64,000 nucleotides of DNA, taken from the NCBI RefSeq assembly GCF_029784135.1, contig NC_073746.1:69191042-69255041 (forward strand). Reading direction: 5' to 3'. Every line of letters starts with the position of its first letter. Position 1 is the first letter of the stretch. Positions 20,308 through 32,267 of this stretch are shown piece after piece. A program made the position numbers and the translations under genes. The notes under the pieces were generated by a model. It was not told the DNA's origin. It was given only the letters and a program-made list of their open reading frames with translations, and made no database searches. Source of the DNA: Toxorhynchites rutilus septentrionalis. Its lineage: Eukaryota > Arthropoda > Insecta > Diptera > Culicidae.

Positions 20308-22059
20308 CAAAACGCTTCAATGAATCATTAGACCATACTTACATTCTCAACGGAATATCAAGTGAGTACATGGAATCAACAATACTAAAAGAGATGTTTC
20401 ACATGAATAATTTTTCTAAAAATATGTATAAGGAATCAGATTTCGTATTACAGAGAAGGCATTCTTACAACAAGAAGGACACGCAAAAAAAAAACGTTTT
20501 GAAAGAAGTAACGCAGAATGTGGGCGATAATCGTAAACATAAAACTGAAAAATATACAAAGTTATTCACTATTCTAGGTATTCACACAGTATTGTTAGAA
20601 CTTTTTTTAATCTTTTCTTTTCTAATACCTAATCCTTACTATTAGTTAACTTGAATTGTTGATCCGAAAATTAGGTCAGTGCTCCATTACAGAAGGGATC
20701 TTTCAACAGTATCAAAACGGAATCCATATTTTCCCCCAGTGTATTATATTTACAGTTTATGAAGGTCCATATTGTCAGCGACATAAATTCCCAGACGTCA
20801 TTCAGCTTTATGTTTCCGTACAACGTACGCGATGAAAACAGAACCCGGAAACAGAAAATTATCGCCACCATAAGCAATGGAATGCAATCTGGGATAAATT
20901 TAAAAATTTCATTGTTTCCGAACCCTTTTTCCCGCCATCGTTTTGTTTTGCTTCTTTTATTTTTTCGGAAACCGCGGGGAGCATTACTTTCCGCTGCCGG
21001 GATTTAATTTGTTAGCCACATATATTTCCCCAAATTACGTGAGACAAATCGTTTTCCCTGGGGAGCATAAGCAGCCAGTGTATGTTTCCCTTCATAATTC
21101 AAACTTAATTTCTGTTTCTGCGCGTTACTTATGTTCCGAGTGCTTTCATTTCAGGTTCCCCTTCAGGCTTCTGGAAATCGCGGGCATGGTCTGGCATCTA
21201 CTCGGAGTAAGAGGGGATAAACTCTCATGCTTCACTGGTGTTTTTGTTTCAATAAAGTGCATAAAAAAGTAATATTTACAGATTTTCCACTGCGTTCCAT
21301 ACGCTATGTAATCGATTATCTGCAACCTAATTTGTAATCGTAAACGCTTCATATCGATGTTAATTACCTTTAATTAAATAATTGAAATGAATACAAAAAT
21401 TATTGGTGCAATATTTTCAGGACGGAACACAATTTTCCGTACCAGCGAAAACTAAACAATAACAAGAGAACAGCAGTCGCAGCGCCAAAGACAAATTAGC
21501 CCACTCCTGTCCTTGTCGTCACATTTAACGAACTTTCTCCAAAGATAAATTAAGTTTTGTAACAAGAACTTAATTTCGCTGACACATGGCGCCATCTTTG
21601 TTGGAACGGAACCGTCTTCCGCTGGTAGAACATTTTACGAGGTAAACTATGAAGACGGTCGTCTGCTCATCTCGCACAGCAGTGGAGGGAAGTTTATTTT
21701 TTACTGAGCGTGTTCACATGTTTGATATAATTTTACCTTGTTTCCCACTTTTCACCCACCCACCCACGTGAGGCTACTCGGTGATGACGTTGCTATCAAT
21801 TTCGAGAACATGTGTTCTGTGCTGTCATCGTTAACCTGATAGGTGTGTACAAATTCGAGAAAATGTTTAGTCAGGATGAATTTGGCTTAAATTACACTAG
21901 CATAGGTGAAAATGTTCTCTGTGAATTTTGAATGTAGCTTGATTGTTGGATGAACATGATAATTAATTATATTACAGCTATATTTGCTATTGCTTTGATG
22001 TTTCATAAAGGAAGGAAGGTCTTGTATTATAGAGACTTTAAACTTTTGCAGTTCATTCG
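20308..22059. other. No gene recognised
   Basis: A plus-strand frame from 20259 to 20645 (128 codons) begins inside the family A remnant, is Lys/Ser-rich and ends in a hydrophobic tail. It matches nothing I know and is probably chance. The rest holds no repeat or gene I could identify. Confidence 0.45.
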
Positions 22060-22230
22060 TCTCTAGCCTTGAGAAAGGTCCTTTGAAAACTCTACTCTAC
22101 TCTACTCCAGCGCTACCACCTCCGCCCTCTTGCCTTGAGAAAGGCACTCGATCCCTTGCCGTCCAGCTCGTCCAGCAACGATGTTGTCCAGTCGGTGTCC
22201 ACACAAGGAATGATGGAGGTTTCCTAAAGA
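22060..22230 (-). repeat. Repeat segment with the conserved GAGCTGGACGGC box and two small hairpins
   Basis: On the minus strand it holds the box CATCGTTGCTGGACGAGCTG, also present near 17640 and, diverged, at 8200 and 59450. The hairpin TGCCTTTCTCAAGGCA follows. A second piece reads ACCTTTCTCAAGGCTAGAG, similar to 53880-53900 and 24260-24280. The pieces look like a dispersed structured repeat. Confidence 0.5.
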
Positions 22231-23156
22231 TAATATTTATGGATTTTGTTCAAAATAAAAAAAGACTTTAGTTATATCTGCAATATTGGGTAGTTCTGAA
22301 AGTACGTGCCGATTTTCCCTGAAAAAAACATCATATTTGTATGGTAATTCAAATATATAAAAACCATTTTATTCCACAATACTTCACCGTGTTTTACGCA
22401 TCTTGAAAATTATATTTTTACAAAACTCAACGACACAAAACAGACTCTATCGCTGGGATAGTGTCAAATCTCGATACTCGCTTTAGCCTCCAACATCTGA
22501 AAGCGGACATTTTGGTGCCGTGACCAGGATCTACGGTTGAATCCAGAGGTCATTATCCTATGGACAACGAATGGTAAAGGAATCATTATCCTATTTGAAA
22601 GGCGCAACCAAACAGTGCGGAGTTCAATTATTGTTGAACAATAGAACATCGGATGAAAAAATATCATAAATTGGAAGACATTTCTTTGACGGACAATTCA
22701 ACTGACATCTATTGACAAGAAATACTCACAACTTGACTAAATTTCTGGATAAAACTGATTGCGACTCTTCCGACCACACACGAGAAATAGTTACAAATTA
22801 ACATTCGTTATACAAGGCTTGTTACAAACAGGCCTCAGGTGAGTGCCTGTCCAAATATTTGTACTGTATCAATTTGTGCTACTTGGTACTTGTTGTTTAT
22901 GTTTATTTTATGACATCAACATTATCGATGATTCGGAATTATGACTGCATCTACTGGCGGTGAGAGTAGACTATATCGAAAAAAATAGCGATTCACATAT
23001 TCGGAAAAGAAAATTTGCATACTACTTTTCAGGGCCTATTCTGCACAGGCCTCAGGTACTATACTACAACTTTAATTTGCGGTACTTTCTGGTTCTGTTT
23101 GTCTCTTTTTGGCTATTTTGGATCATCTGTATTGTTGTCTGGTAGTGACGTTAGTG
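22231..23156. other. No gene recognised
   Basis: AT-rich. Two copies of ACAGGCCTCAGGT (near 22833 and 23044) are the only notable feature. They may belong to the BEL remnant that follows. Confidence 0.4.
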
Positions 23157-23462
23157 ATGGCTGGACGAATGATTAACGAGAAAATTAGAAGGATCGAACG
23201 TATATTCGCATCTTTTAAACATCCTGAGCAATTTTTTGGTGAATATGATCCGTATTCACAAAAGGGTAAAATTGAGCTGCCTTCAGTTACCGTGCCAATT
23301 ATTCACTGGATAATTCCTGGACAATTGAAGATAATTGATCCTGACGTTAACACATGCAAACGGGTTGGCTTGATGATTGGTGCGGAATATTTTTATGATT
23401 TCTTGAATGAAAGCGATCAGAACTTCCAACTTTGGTTGATACAAAACTTGGTTGGAACGTAA
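23157..23462 (+). pseudogene. BEL/Pao gag start joined to the protease end, deleted remnant
   Basis: An ATG at 23157 opens a frame of about 100 codons. Its second half (LPSVTVPIIHW, then VGLMIGAEYFYDFL) matches the end of the BEL/Pao protease region. The same segment appears in the larger BEL element here as QIDVIIGADIYFNLL. The first part resembles a gag N-terminus. Everything between, including CCHC knuckles and protease active site, is missing. It is a scrap of a different BEL family. Confidence 0.55.
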
Positions 23463-23627
23463 GGGGTAAAATGAGTACTTAAAATAGGACATCTATTCAC
23501 TGTCATGCAGCGACAACTCCGGATAATATAGACCATCCATACAAAATCTATGGCCCGGCGGACTCTTCTAGTTGGCCCATCTGGTGTTACTTACTTTTAA
23601 ACTATTTTGTATGTGTAACAATAATCA

Positions 23628-24124
23628 AGGGGGATCTCCGTAGCCACATTAGTTGCGCGTTCGCTTAGTAAGCGATCGATCGTGAGTTCAAAACTCAGGA
23701 CCCTTATTGACCATCTTTGTGTTACAGAATAACTACGTCCACGCAACAATCATCAGCGATGGAGATCGATCCACGGTCGGAATAAGATCGATTCATCCAT
23801 ACAACTGCTCTGCTCTGCAAGACACATCGGGCTGCGGTTCTATAAATAACTCAACAATGATCAATCAACTGTCTCCGCTGTCCGGTGGTCCAACTGGATA
23901 ATGGAAGAACAGAAGGAAACCTCTTACGCCTAAATGGCTACTGTGTAAATGTGTACCATATGCAATGGTGTAGAAAGGAATACTTTTACGCCGAAATATG
24001 GGGCAACTGTGTAATGTGCTAATTATAGATTTGATAAACATGTGACATGTACACGATTAAAAATTCGGCTCTGTTACAGCTAAAATGCTGATGAGCCTAA
24101 AATAAAAAAACAAAAGGGATAAAA
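23628..24124 (+). mobile_element. tRNA-related SINE with an 11-bp target duplication
   Basis: 497 bp flanked by AACAATAATCA at 23617-23627 and 24125-24135. The head has tRNA-like Pol III boxes: an A-box-like TAGCCACATTAGTTGCG and a B-box-like GAGTTCAAAACTC. The 3' end is A-rich after GAGCCTAAAATAAA. No coding. It is unlike the GAA-tailed SINE at 35248. Confidence 0.7.
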
Positions 24125-24136
24125 AACAATAATCAG

Positions 24137-24974
24137 AAAACAGGACTCATTGTTATCAAAAAAAAAATAGCAAATGCAGCGGTTGTTCTACCTACAATGG
24201 GGTTAGAAAAATATTGCAATTTTAGCCCCATCCGTTTCAAATTTAGGTTTTCCAAATTGGCCTATTTCAAGGCTAGAGGCGAATGAACTGAGAAAATTAA
24301 TTTTATTCGGTGGGTGCATCGCGTCGATTTGCACGTCGTCTGGTGGAGGGTGTTTCTGTATTTTTGCACCACATTATTTCGGCATCTGCAATTTTAGAAA
24401 ATTTTGGAAAACTAAACTAGACAGTCGGGCTTGAAAAAGGTCATTAGGAAAACCACGAAGCCGCTGCCATCAAGTCGCTAATAGGATTCACTGATGAATC
24501 GTGAATGACTTGTTGGTGATTTTTTTTTCCGATCGATCGATCAATAAATATTTGTGAATTTGAGCATTTCCGGGTTACAATTGGTGTCAAAAGCCAGCGC
24601 ATTTCAGCCCGAATGTGAAAAAGTTATTTTTAAGCGGTGAGAGCTCCGAGTTCTTCAGCGAAAAACTGAAAGTGAAAATTTGTTCCGCAGCCGGTGCTGT
24701 TAACGCTGCCACCCCACTCGATTCGGTTCGGATTCTCGGATGCCGTTCTAAGTGTTCTTTGGGGTTATGTTTTTAGGAGCGTTGGATATGTAATTTCGCT
24801 GAAAAATACCGAAAAACTATTTGAATATTGAGTAGGTTCAGTGTTTCAGTGTCGCTCTAGACAGCGAGCAATCAAATGCCAAATCTGATAATTAATTTAA
24901 GAATATGCTCTAATCGCAAATTGCTTCGCGAAACGTTTGCGCCACTCACTCAGTAAAAGCATCGGTTATTCATC
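24137..24974. other. No gene recognised; possible LTR/primer-site scrap
   Basis: At 24575-24600 the sequence TTACAATTGGTGTCAAAAGC resembles the LTR end and primer-binding site of insect Ty3-like elements, but no LTR pair was seen. The remainder is non-coding. Part of it probably belongs to the histone-type unit that ends at 25092. Confidence 0.35.
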
Positions 24975-24990
24975 GGCCCTTTCTAGTGCT
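24975..24990 (+). terminator. Decayed histone-type 3' stem-loop
   Basis: GGCCCTTTCTAGTGCT followed by ACCAAAT. It aligns with the intact stem-loop plus ACCAAAT at 56168-56190. The stem is weakened. No histone coding sequence was seen before it. Confidence 0.5.
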
Positions 24991-25049
24991 ACCAAATGTT
25001 TGTACTAAAGAGTCTCATTCTTAAATTTCTTTTTTCGCCGTTTATAATT

Positions 25050-25092
25050 TCGTAGTCCCACAACAATGCGGTCGTGTCTTGGACACCGCCCT
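25050..25092 (+). other. Hairpin terminus of a histone-type unit
   Basis: A decayed AGTCCCAC motif, then a hairpin centred on GTGTC-TTG-GACAC, then CCGCCCTTC and a T run. It corresponds to the ends at 8776-8824 and 56262-56300. The next element terminus (25109) abuts it across the T run. Confidence 0.5.
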
Positions 25093-25108
25093 TCTTTATT
25101 TTTTTTTT

Positions 25109-25633
25109 GACGTAGGATTACGTCTTTCGAGAACATATTGGGGTACAAATTGGAAGTAAAAAATCAAGCACATCGTGAAAATTGTCCAATTTCAAACGTT
25201 TATTGCTCAGTCATTTCATGATGGATTGATGAAATTTTTGCGTCAATCGATTCCGGCACTCCATAACAATGTTTTATATTGAATAAAATAATATATGTCA
25301 TGAAACTAACTATCAAACAATTGAAAAATCTCAACCCCTATCCTAACGGAAATATCCACTTCTAATGTAACGTAACAGAGAAACATGTTATTTGCAAGTG
25401 GTTGAAAAATCTTGAACGAGAATTGTGTCTGAAAATAATCTGACATTATAATGTCGAGTTTTGGTAGAAGTACTAGGAATATTATAGTAAAAGATTATTT
25501 TAAAGGGTAGATTAGAAGATCAATCATTGAATAATTCTGCGATTGGGCCCATGTACAGCGCTTAGTAAGAAAACGTGGATGTGATAACGAAAAATAAATT
25601 TTGGGCGACACGAAGTTTGCCGGGTCAGCTAGT
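25109..25633 (+). repeat. Family B repeat fused to a Helitron-like 3' end
   Basis: It begins with GACGTAGGATTACGTC. The first 260 bp match 55443-55700 closely. From about 25420 it matches 47132-47300 instead, and it finishes in GACACGAAGTTTGCCGGGTC-AGCTAGT, which has the CTAG-type end with an upstream GC-rich hairpin typical of insect Helitrons. It is a chimera of two repeat types. Confidence 0.55.
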
Positions 25634-26214
25634 TGAAAATAAAAACCGCAAAAAATGCTTTGGAAAACTATTCAAAAAATAATTTTTGAAAACATAGGAT
25701 GTGTGCTTAATTCTGCGTACTTAAATTGTATTATTCCTAACTCTGCGCAGGTGTGGTCCAAATTGTGTGCACCCATAAAATGTAAACATGACTGTTGGAA
25801 AAGTTATGTTTCTTATTTATTGACAAACATTGTTGAATAACATAACCAATGTTTACATTATATGTTTGATTTATGACCCACAAAAAGATAGTCGCCCTGA
25901 GGAATTCCTATTTCGCGGGTGAGATTTGATAGAAAAGTGATAGAAAGACAAACGTTATTTATTAAAATAATTAAATTATTGTCATAGGTTGTTTCAAATT
26001 ATATGTAGTGATCTTGTTTTTTTTCTTGCTCTTTTCCTGGGATTGGGCTATGAACTTTTCATTCAACAGCTTGTTTTCTCGCGGTCAATCTTCTTATGAA
26101 ATCGTTGTTGTTGTTCTTGTTGATTCTGTTTTTCAACATCTAAATCGTTGAATCATCCTAATTTGATGTTACTTCACGATTCATCTGTTGCCGCTTATAA
26201 AACAGTTTTGTATC

Positions 26215-26566
26215 GCTTGGAGGACCGGGTCAAATCGCATTCAGAATGTTTTTGTTGAGTGCTTTGAGGAATTCTTCCAAAATAACCAAAATTCAGTCAC
26301 CTGTATCCAGTAACATCCCCTTTAAATGGATTCTTCCTTTTGATGGTTCGCAGAAAATATACCACGGATGTCTTCAAGCGTTTTGTATCAATCGGAAACC
26401 CGGCTATGAATGCCGCGGTTACCCACTGGACGATGATTTGTTCCTCTTTCTTCCGAAAATCTGTACGCTTTCCAGGGGGTTTCACGTTACCATTCAATTT
26501 CAGTTGTGCATGGAGAGTACCGAAATTCCGTGATATTTTGCTGTTCGGCGGCGTTTTGAAATACAT
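26215..26566 (-). pseudogene. pogo/jerky-like transposase, N-terminal DNA-binding fragment
   Basis: The minus strand reads VKPPGKRTDFRKKEEQIIVQW, AGFPIDTKRLKTSV and KRKNPFKGDVTGYR. This is the CENP-B-type helix-turn-helix found at the N-terminus of pogo-group transposases, with the usual GFP(I/V) motif. Similarity continues past a stop near 26290. The DDE domain is missing. It is unrelated in position to the pogo scrap at 16629, which is a C-terminal piece. Confidence 0.65.
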
Positions 26567-26689
26567 TCTCTTGTCATCTCCTTGACCAGAACAAGCTATT
26601 GACGGGAATAATTCAAAGTTTTCTTTCCCGGAGTCTTCCTAAGAAACACGAAGGTGCACTGAGTTGCTAGAGTTACAGTACAGATTTTT

Positions 26690-26980
26690 GACGTAGGACT
26701 ACTTCTTTGATTTCTATGTAGGGAAGTCGTTCTATAAATTTGAAAACTATGAAATTAAGAAATTTCAAACGCATATTACGCAAAATCATTATTGAATATA
26801 GGTTATGTTGTATACCTCTAGACAAGAAATTTATTCCATTTATCCATTTGAATGTACACAAAAAGACCATTAAAGCAATTACTAGCCTTTTCTTCTGTTT
26901 ATTCAACTATGCAGAAGAAGACAAAGAGTCATCATTTATCATTTTAAACACAAGTCTAAAAAGTGAAGATCTACATAAAT
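26690..26980 (+). repeat. Repeat with a GACGTAGGACTACTTC terminus
   Basis: It starts at 26690 after a T run, followed by TTTGATTTCTATGTAGGG, the same pattern as other termini of this group (TTTC, then an ATTTCTATA-like segment, then GGGG). No matching far end was found. The ORF at 26740-27006 reads through it and is not convincing. Confidence 0.5.
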
Positions 26981-26981
26981 A

Positions 26982-27330
26982 CGAGGGCAGTCCGATAAGT
27001 ACTTAGCCTACAAAAAAAAAACCAAAATTTTGTAAAATTGGCGATTCATTTCTCAACATAGTCTCCTTATAGCACGATACACTTGACCTAGCGATGCTCC
27101 AACTTTTTCAATCCATCTGAAAAATACGTTTTCTCGAGGTCTGCAAAGTAGGCCTCCGGGGCAGCGATTACCCTCCTCATTCGACTCAAATTTCTGCCCG
27201 GCGAGTGGCTTTTTCAAGTTTGGAAACAAAAAAAAAGGCGCAAAAAAGGCGTGTTTGCAATGCCGATTTCCCCAAGGCTGCTTGGTTTTGATGACTGTGT
27301 TGGGGAAACCGTAAATCGGGCCAATCAAAA
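26982..27330 (-). pseudogene. mariner-like element, 3' terminal part
   Basis: The right-hand TIR starts after TA at 26980-26981 with CGAGGGCAGTCCGATAAGTA. On the minus strand the coding part reads LKKPLAGQKFESNEE, then EAYFADLEK and a GLKKLEHR-like segment, the C-terminal end of a mariner transposase. There are frameshifts throughout and the first two-thirds are missing. It is a different mariner lineage from the one at 38714-46111. Confidence 0.6.
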
Positions 27331-27359
27331 TTAACTAGTTAGGGCGTTTAGATAGCGTT

Positions 27360-27583
27360 TAACATTTGACAGTTATTCAGTTGATTATCTAATGAAAAAT
27401 AACATTTTATTAATGGCGATAGAAGCGTAGAAATATTCCGTATCAACTGATACAAACATCCTTCCGATCCAATAAGAAATGATCGAGTTATGAGCATTCG
27501 GAATCTTTAATTTTTTCATGCATGTTCTATGTTTAGGTTTTCATTTTACCCCCATATACACCGGTTAGACGTAGTCCCACGTC
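27360..27583 (-). repeat. Family C repeat, copy 1
   Basis: Read on the minus strand from GACGTGGGACTACGTC (27568-27583). It then follows the same course as 48794-49000, with CTAACCGG, GGGGT, the CTCATAACTCGA segment and TATTTCTACGC. This is the terminal part that in the 48794 unit leads into the H2A promoter. Confidence 0.6.
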
Positions 27584-28166
27584 AATTAATCAATTACTAC
27601 AGAAATATATTATGGATAGAAAAAGCATTTTCTCCTCCGTTGCCAAGTTGTCCGGAACATTGTATGTAGGGGGTTGTAATAACGTTATAACCAGGTGATG
27701 TATATCAAGTATCCTATGGCCATGAGTGCTCTATTGGGAAGTTCGTGTAGTTACTGTAGTGAACTGATCTTAACACGTTAAGCCCCGTTTTTTTCTTTCT
27801 GCGCTTTCCATTCAGCGCGCATCGAGAGCGTTGACACAATATCAGTGTCGGTCCCAGTTTCCAAAGATACTTATTGTATAGATTGAAAATAGTCAGCAAT
27901 TCGTCTAGAAAGTATTCACATTTTGTAAAACATCCGAAAACAAACTGCATATTTTTTTCATTTTATTATTTTGTAACCTCAGTCCCAGTCAGTCAGACAG
28001 CTCAATTCACGATTTCATCGTGTAGGCCTTACTACTAACAATTTATGAAATTGTGGTCCAGGACATCATGATATCGAGCATGTTGTTTGGTAATGTAAAA
28101 CATGCATTACATGCACTTGGCTGTTTTTTGTTTGTTCCATTCGGTTGTGTGTTACAGGGTGTTAAC
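27584..28166. other. No gene recognised
   Basis: AT-rich DNA with no supported gene or repeat. Confidence 0.5.
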
Positions 28167-28530
28167 AATGGAAGCCAACAAAGACAAAATTCGATATATT
28201 TTACACTTTTTCTTTTAAGGAGGTCATTTTAAAAAATATTTTTTTTAGTGTAATACGCCAAATTCAGATCTCTACAGCCAACAACTCGACCGTTTAAAGC
28301 CAGCAGTTGACCTGAAATGTTCAAAATTGGCCATCAGAAAAGGTTTTGTTGTTTTATTAGGCCACACATGCTTTAAGTGGCTCGCCAGAAACTCAGGGAG
28401 CTTCATTGGGAAGTTTTAATGCATCCACCATATAGTCCGGATCTGGCATCAAGCTATTACCATCTTTTTCTCGCATTGCAAAACTTCCTGAGTGATAATG
28501 AATTGGGATCAAGAGAAGATTGTTAAAATC
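28167..28530 (+). pseudogene. mariner transposase remnant with an internal deletion
   Basis: The start reads MEANKDKIRYIL, close to MEQNKEKIRHIL of the mariner at 45007. After stops it jumps to SDLYSQQLDRLKPAV and then, in another frame, to LHWEVLMHPPYSPDLASSYYH, which covers the third catalytic Asp region. In the last motif the usual SDY reads SYY. The whole middle of the protein is lost. Confidence 0.65.
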
Positions 28531-29239
28531 GATTGCTAGAGTTTTCGCCAATATGGACCAAGACCAAGAAGCATGATAGAACAATTTTCAGATTGGCAAC
28601 AAAACGGTGCATATTAGACTCAAATCGGGCAATCCAAAGCATATTAAATAAAGTTTTTAATTCCACGCAAAAATTATAGATTTCTTTTACCCCAACATAA
28701 TATAATATATTCCACCATATCTCTGGAACACCTTGACCGATATTCACCAAACTTGGCATACATGTTTCTTACACATTAGAGGTGGTTCAAAGCGTATTAG
28801 AAATTGAAGGGCAGCCACTGAAAGAGGAAGGGGGTGAATCCTGAACAAATCCATGCATAATTTCCTATTTTCTCATAAAAAAATCACGCCTTTATAAAAA
28901 AAATTACCGATTTGCCTGAAATTTTCTATCAGCCTGTAAAAATGAATAATCTAAAGTGTTGTATAGCCGTTTTTGAAATCTCAATTTTTTGATTTTTTAT
29001 GAGCTTCTAAACAGCAATTTTTCATGAAAAAAATTCATGAAAAATGGCCGCCATTTTAGCAATTTTTCGAATTTTCAAAACCCCTATGTAAGGTTTGGGT
29101 GTTGTCCTAATGTTCCAAAATATTCATTGGAATTCGTTCTGCACCGCTGCTTCAGAACCGATTTTCAGAAAGCATCTACTGTTTTTCGATCTTTCAGACA
29201 GGGGTTAAGCGACTTTTTTCGATAATAACAAGTAGAATA
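28531..29239. other. No gene recognised; target region of the BEL element
   Basis: AT-rich non-coding DNA. The AATAG target copy lies at 29240-29244. Confidence 0.5.
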
Positions 29240-29244
29240 AATAG

Positions 29245-29609
29245 TGTTGGGGCGCTGGTTCTCCGGAATGGTGATCTTTTCACGGCGGAATCTGGTCCGT
29301 TGAACGGTAGAAGTTTACCGTAATAAAAGCGCGAACGGTAACACGTGGTACACTATTGAAATTTTATTCGTAGCGAAATGGAAACAGAACTATCTTATCC
29401 GACGGTTTTTGTTAGACTGATCTGCTCGATAAAACTGATAGTGGTTATCGAGGCAGAGTGTTTCATCTCGATAACGAGATGCGAGAGAATCCTATCTCCT
29501 ATTACTACTCTCCTCCGCTTTTCGTCATGCAAAACGGATTGAGTGACTAAATATAATTATGGCAAATTCTATTAGGGTCAGCTTGTTAATTGTGGTAAGT
29601 GCCCAAACA
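29245..29609 (-). repeat. 3' LTR of the BEL element
   Basis: 365 bp, TG...CA ends on the element strand, almost identical to 34696-35060. Confidence 0.9.
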
Positions 29610-29897
29610 TTCCGCCCACCATTGAAATCTTGATTTCAATCATAATTTATAGATAGAGATAAATAATTCGCTTTTCTAACTACATATAAGGATACATTTC
29701 AATAAATTCATCAATACTGCATCTTCTGGAACAACGTAGTAGGGTGGTAGATCGGATCTTGAGGTATCTTCAGCGGGGGTTGCCAGATAGGTTGACATCT
29801 TCCTCTTGACGAATAGGGTGGTCCAAGTCCAGGTATCCTGCCAATTCGGTTGACTTTAGGTCGGGGATTACAATTTTCAAGGAAGCGTATTAGATAC

Positions 29898-32174
29898 TTA
29901 ACTTGCGAGAGGACCATTAGGTCCTCTCCCATCCAACATTGCGTTTGTTGCTGGCACCTCGAACGTCTGGAACGCTGCAGTCTCTCGGTCTGGTTGATTG
30001 TCAGCAATAGGCAGAACGCAAATACGTGTGATTGCCCGTTTGTAGATGCCGTCTTTCGTGCGGATGCTGACGACGCGGATGAGTCCATCGCTGCCGGGAA
30101 ATACTTCCACTACTCGACCAAACCGCCACTTTTGCGGTGGCAGGTTCTCTTCGCGAACTAATACCATCGTACCGATGCGAATGTTGTCTCGTACTTTGGT
30201 CCATTTGGTTCGCTGTTGTAATCCCGACAGATATTCGGTTGACCACCGTTTCCAGATGCGGCGAAGATATTCTTGGATCCTTTGCCACTGCGATAAGCGA
30301 TTGGTGGGTATTTCTTCGTACGATGGCTCCGGTATAGCAGTAAGGGGCCTGTGTACCAAGAAGTGGCCCGGAGTGAGGACGTCTAGATCTTCGGGATCGT
30401 TGCTGAGCTGCGTGAGAGGCCTGGAGTTGAGGAGTGCTTCGATTTGTACGAGTAGTGTTGTAAATTGCTCGGTGTTGGCCATGGCGTTTGCGAGTGTACG
30501 ATGAAGATGTGTCTTCAGCGACTTGACAGCCGCCTCCCAGATGCCGCCGAAATGTGGTGACCTCGGAGGAATAAACGAAAACTGAATCCCATTTTCAGTA
30601 CAATGACGGGTGGTTTCCATGCGGTTCTGCTGGGAGCTAAATAAGTAGACAAATTCGTTTAGTGTTCGCCGTGCTCCAACAAAATTAGTCGCATTGTCGC
30701 AGTAGATCGTCTTGGGTATCCCTCGTCGTGCTGCGAATCGCTTTAGGCAAGCGATGAACGAATCGGTGGACAAATTTCCCACCAATTCAAGGTGGATTGC
30801 CTTGGTAGAAAGGCAAACAAATACAGCCACAAATACTTTCAACGGTGCGGACTTGCGGGTAGGTGGCCGAAGATAAAAGGGACCACAAAAGTCCACTCCG
30901 GAGTTTAGAAACGGCAAAGCTGGAGTTACACGAACAAGGGGTAAATCTGCCATGACTTGGTCGGAAGAATTAGGACGTGTGCGGAAGTAGCGAACTAAAT
31001 TTGAGAGAGACGATTTAATTGAAAATACAGTGCTATGTACGACGGCAGGAAGAGCCACTACTGGTGTCTCTTGCAGTTGTTCTTGAGTGAAAATGTTGTC
31101 TGATGTCCGAATAATCTCGGGCCAGAATCTATTTGGCTGTTGCAACCATGGAGGCCCTTGCCACCATAGTGAATGGTCGATCAGCTCTTTGGCTGGCATA
31201 CCCCTAGATATGACATCTGCCGGATTTTCGACACCGGAAACGTGTCCCCAGACACCTGAAGCGGTAATTTGCTGGATTTCAGCCACTCTATTGGAAACGA
31301 ACTTTTTCCAGCGCGATGGCGATGCTGCTAGCCAATGCATAACAATCATTGAGTCCGTCCAGAAGAACGGACGGGCTGCAACTTGCAGACTGCTTTCCAC
31401 CTTCTCGAATAAGTGACTTAATAGAAGCGCTCCACAGAGCTCAAGCCGTGGCAATCGAATAGTGAGTTCAAGTTTTTCAGTCGCCTTAGGGGCGACTTTC
31501 GATTTTGCTGTGAGCAAATGTACAGAAACTACTCCAGTTGCAGAAATAGTTCGAAGAAATATACACGCACCGTATGCGCTTTCCGAAGCATCGCTAAAGC
31601 CGTGCAGTTCTGTACTGACAGGATCTGTGATTGGTGCCGCCCACCGTGGAACAATAAATGTGTCGAGAATTTCAAGATCGTTCCGGAACTCTTTCCAGAA
31701 TTGTTGATGATTTTCCTTCAAAGGGTCATCCCAGGAAACTTTCGCTTTCCACAGCTCTTGCATAAAGAGCTTGGAGCGTAGAACGATTGGCCCCAATAGA
31801 CCAAGAGGGTCGAATAAACGTGCTGCTTCGGACAATACCAAGCGTTTGGTAATCGGCGCTTCGTAGGACCAATCAGGTATCTTAAAACGGAAAACGTCGT
31901 CGACTGGCTGCCACAGTAAACCAAGAGTTTTTACTTGTGTACTCGATGAATCGAGCTCCAATAAATTTCTTTCTTCGCGAAGCTCCACCGGAATATTTTG
32001 AAGAATAGTCACGCTGTTGGATGCCCATTTATGCAATTTAAATCCCGCAGATTGCAAAAGATCGTTCAGTTGGTGGCAGAGTTTGATTCCTTCTTCTTCG
32101 GAATCTACCCCACAAAGTAGATCGTCAATATAAAAATCCTTAACGAGGACTTTGGCTGCGTCGGGATGGGCCAA
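29898..32174 (-). pseudogene. BEL/Pao pol: RT end, RNase H and integrase core
   Basis: 758 codons on the minus strand, beginning in the RT palm. YIDD is at residues 15-18, the Pao connection follows, and RNase H has D195 (DAS), D274 (TDS) and D320 (NPAD). The integrase core has D428 (GVDFCGPF), D493 (YCDNATNF) and E547 (GGIWEAAVKSLK). A BEL-type C-terminal domain follows (residues ~580-700). Near residues 398-406 the RNase H tail joins the integrase core directly, so the HHCC zinc domain is lost. Upstream the frame is closed by TAA at 32193-32195 within palm sequence, and the RT fingers are missing. It is in the same frame as gag. No full RT can be made. Confidence 0.85.
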
Positions 32175-32267
32175 TTCACCATAAGTGGCGAGTTATTTCA
32201 GGGCGCGGGTTGCTAGATATGGGGCCGATGCGGTGCCGTAAGTGACCGTCAGCAATTCGAAGGTTTT

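Noticed and set aside
20259..20645. 128-codon plus-strand ORF
   Set aside because: It starts inside a repeat remnant and has no recognisable family.
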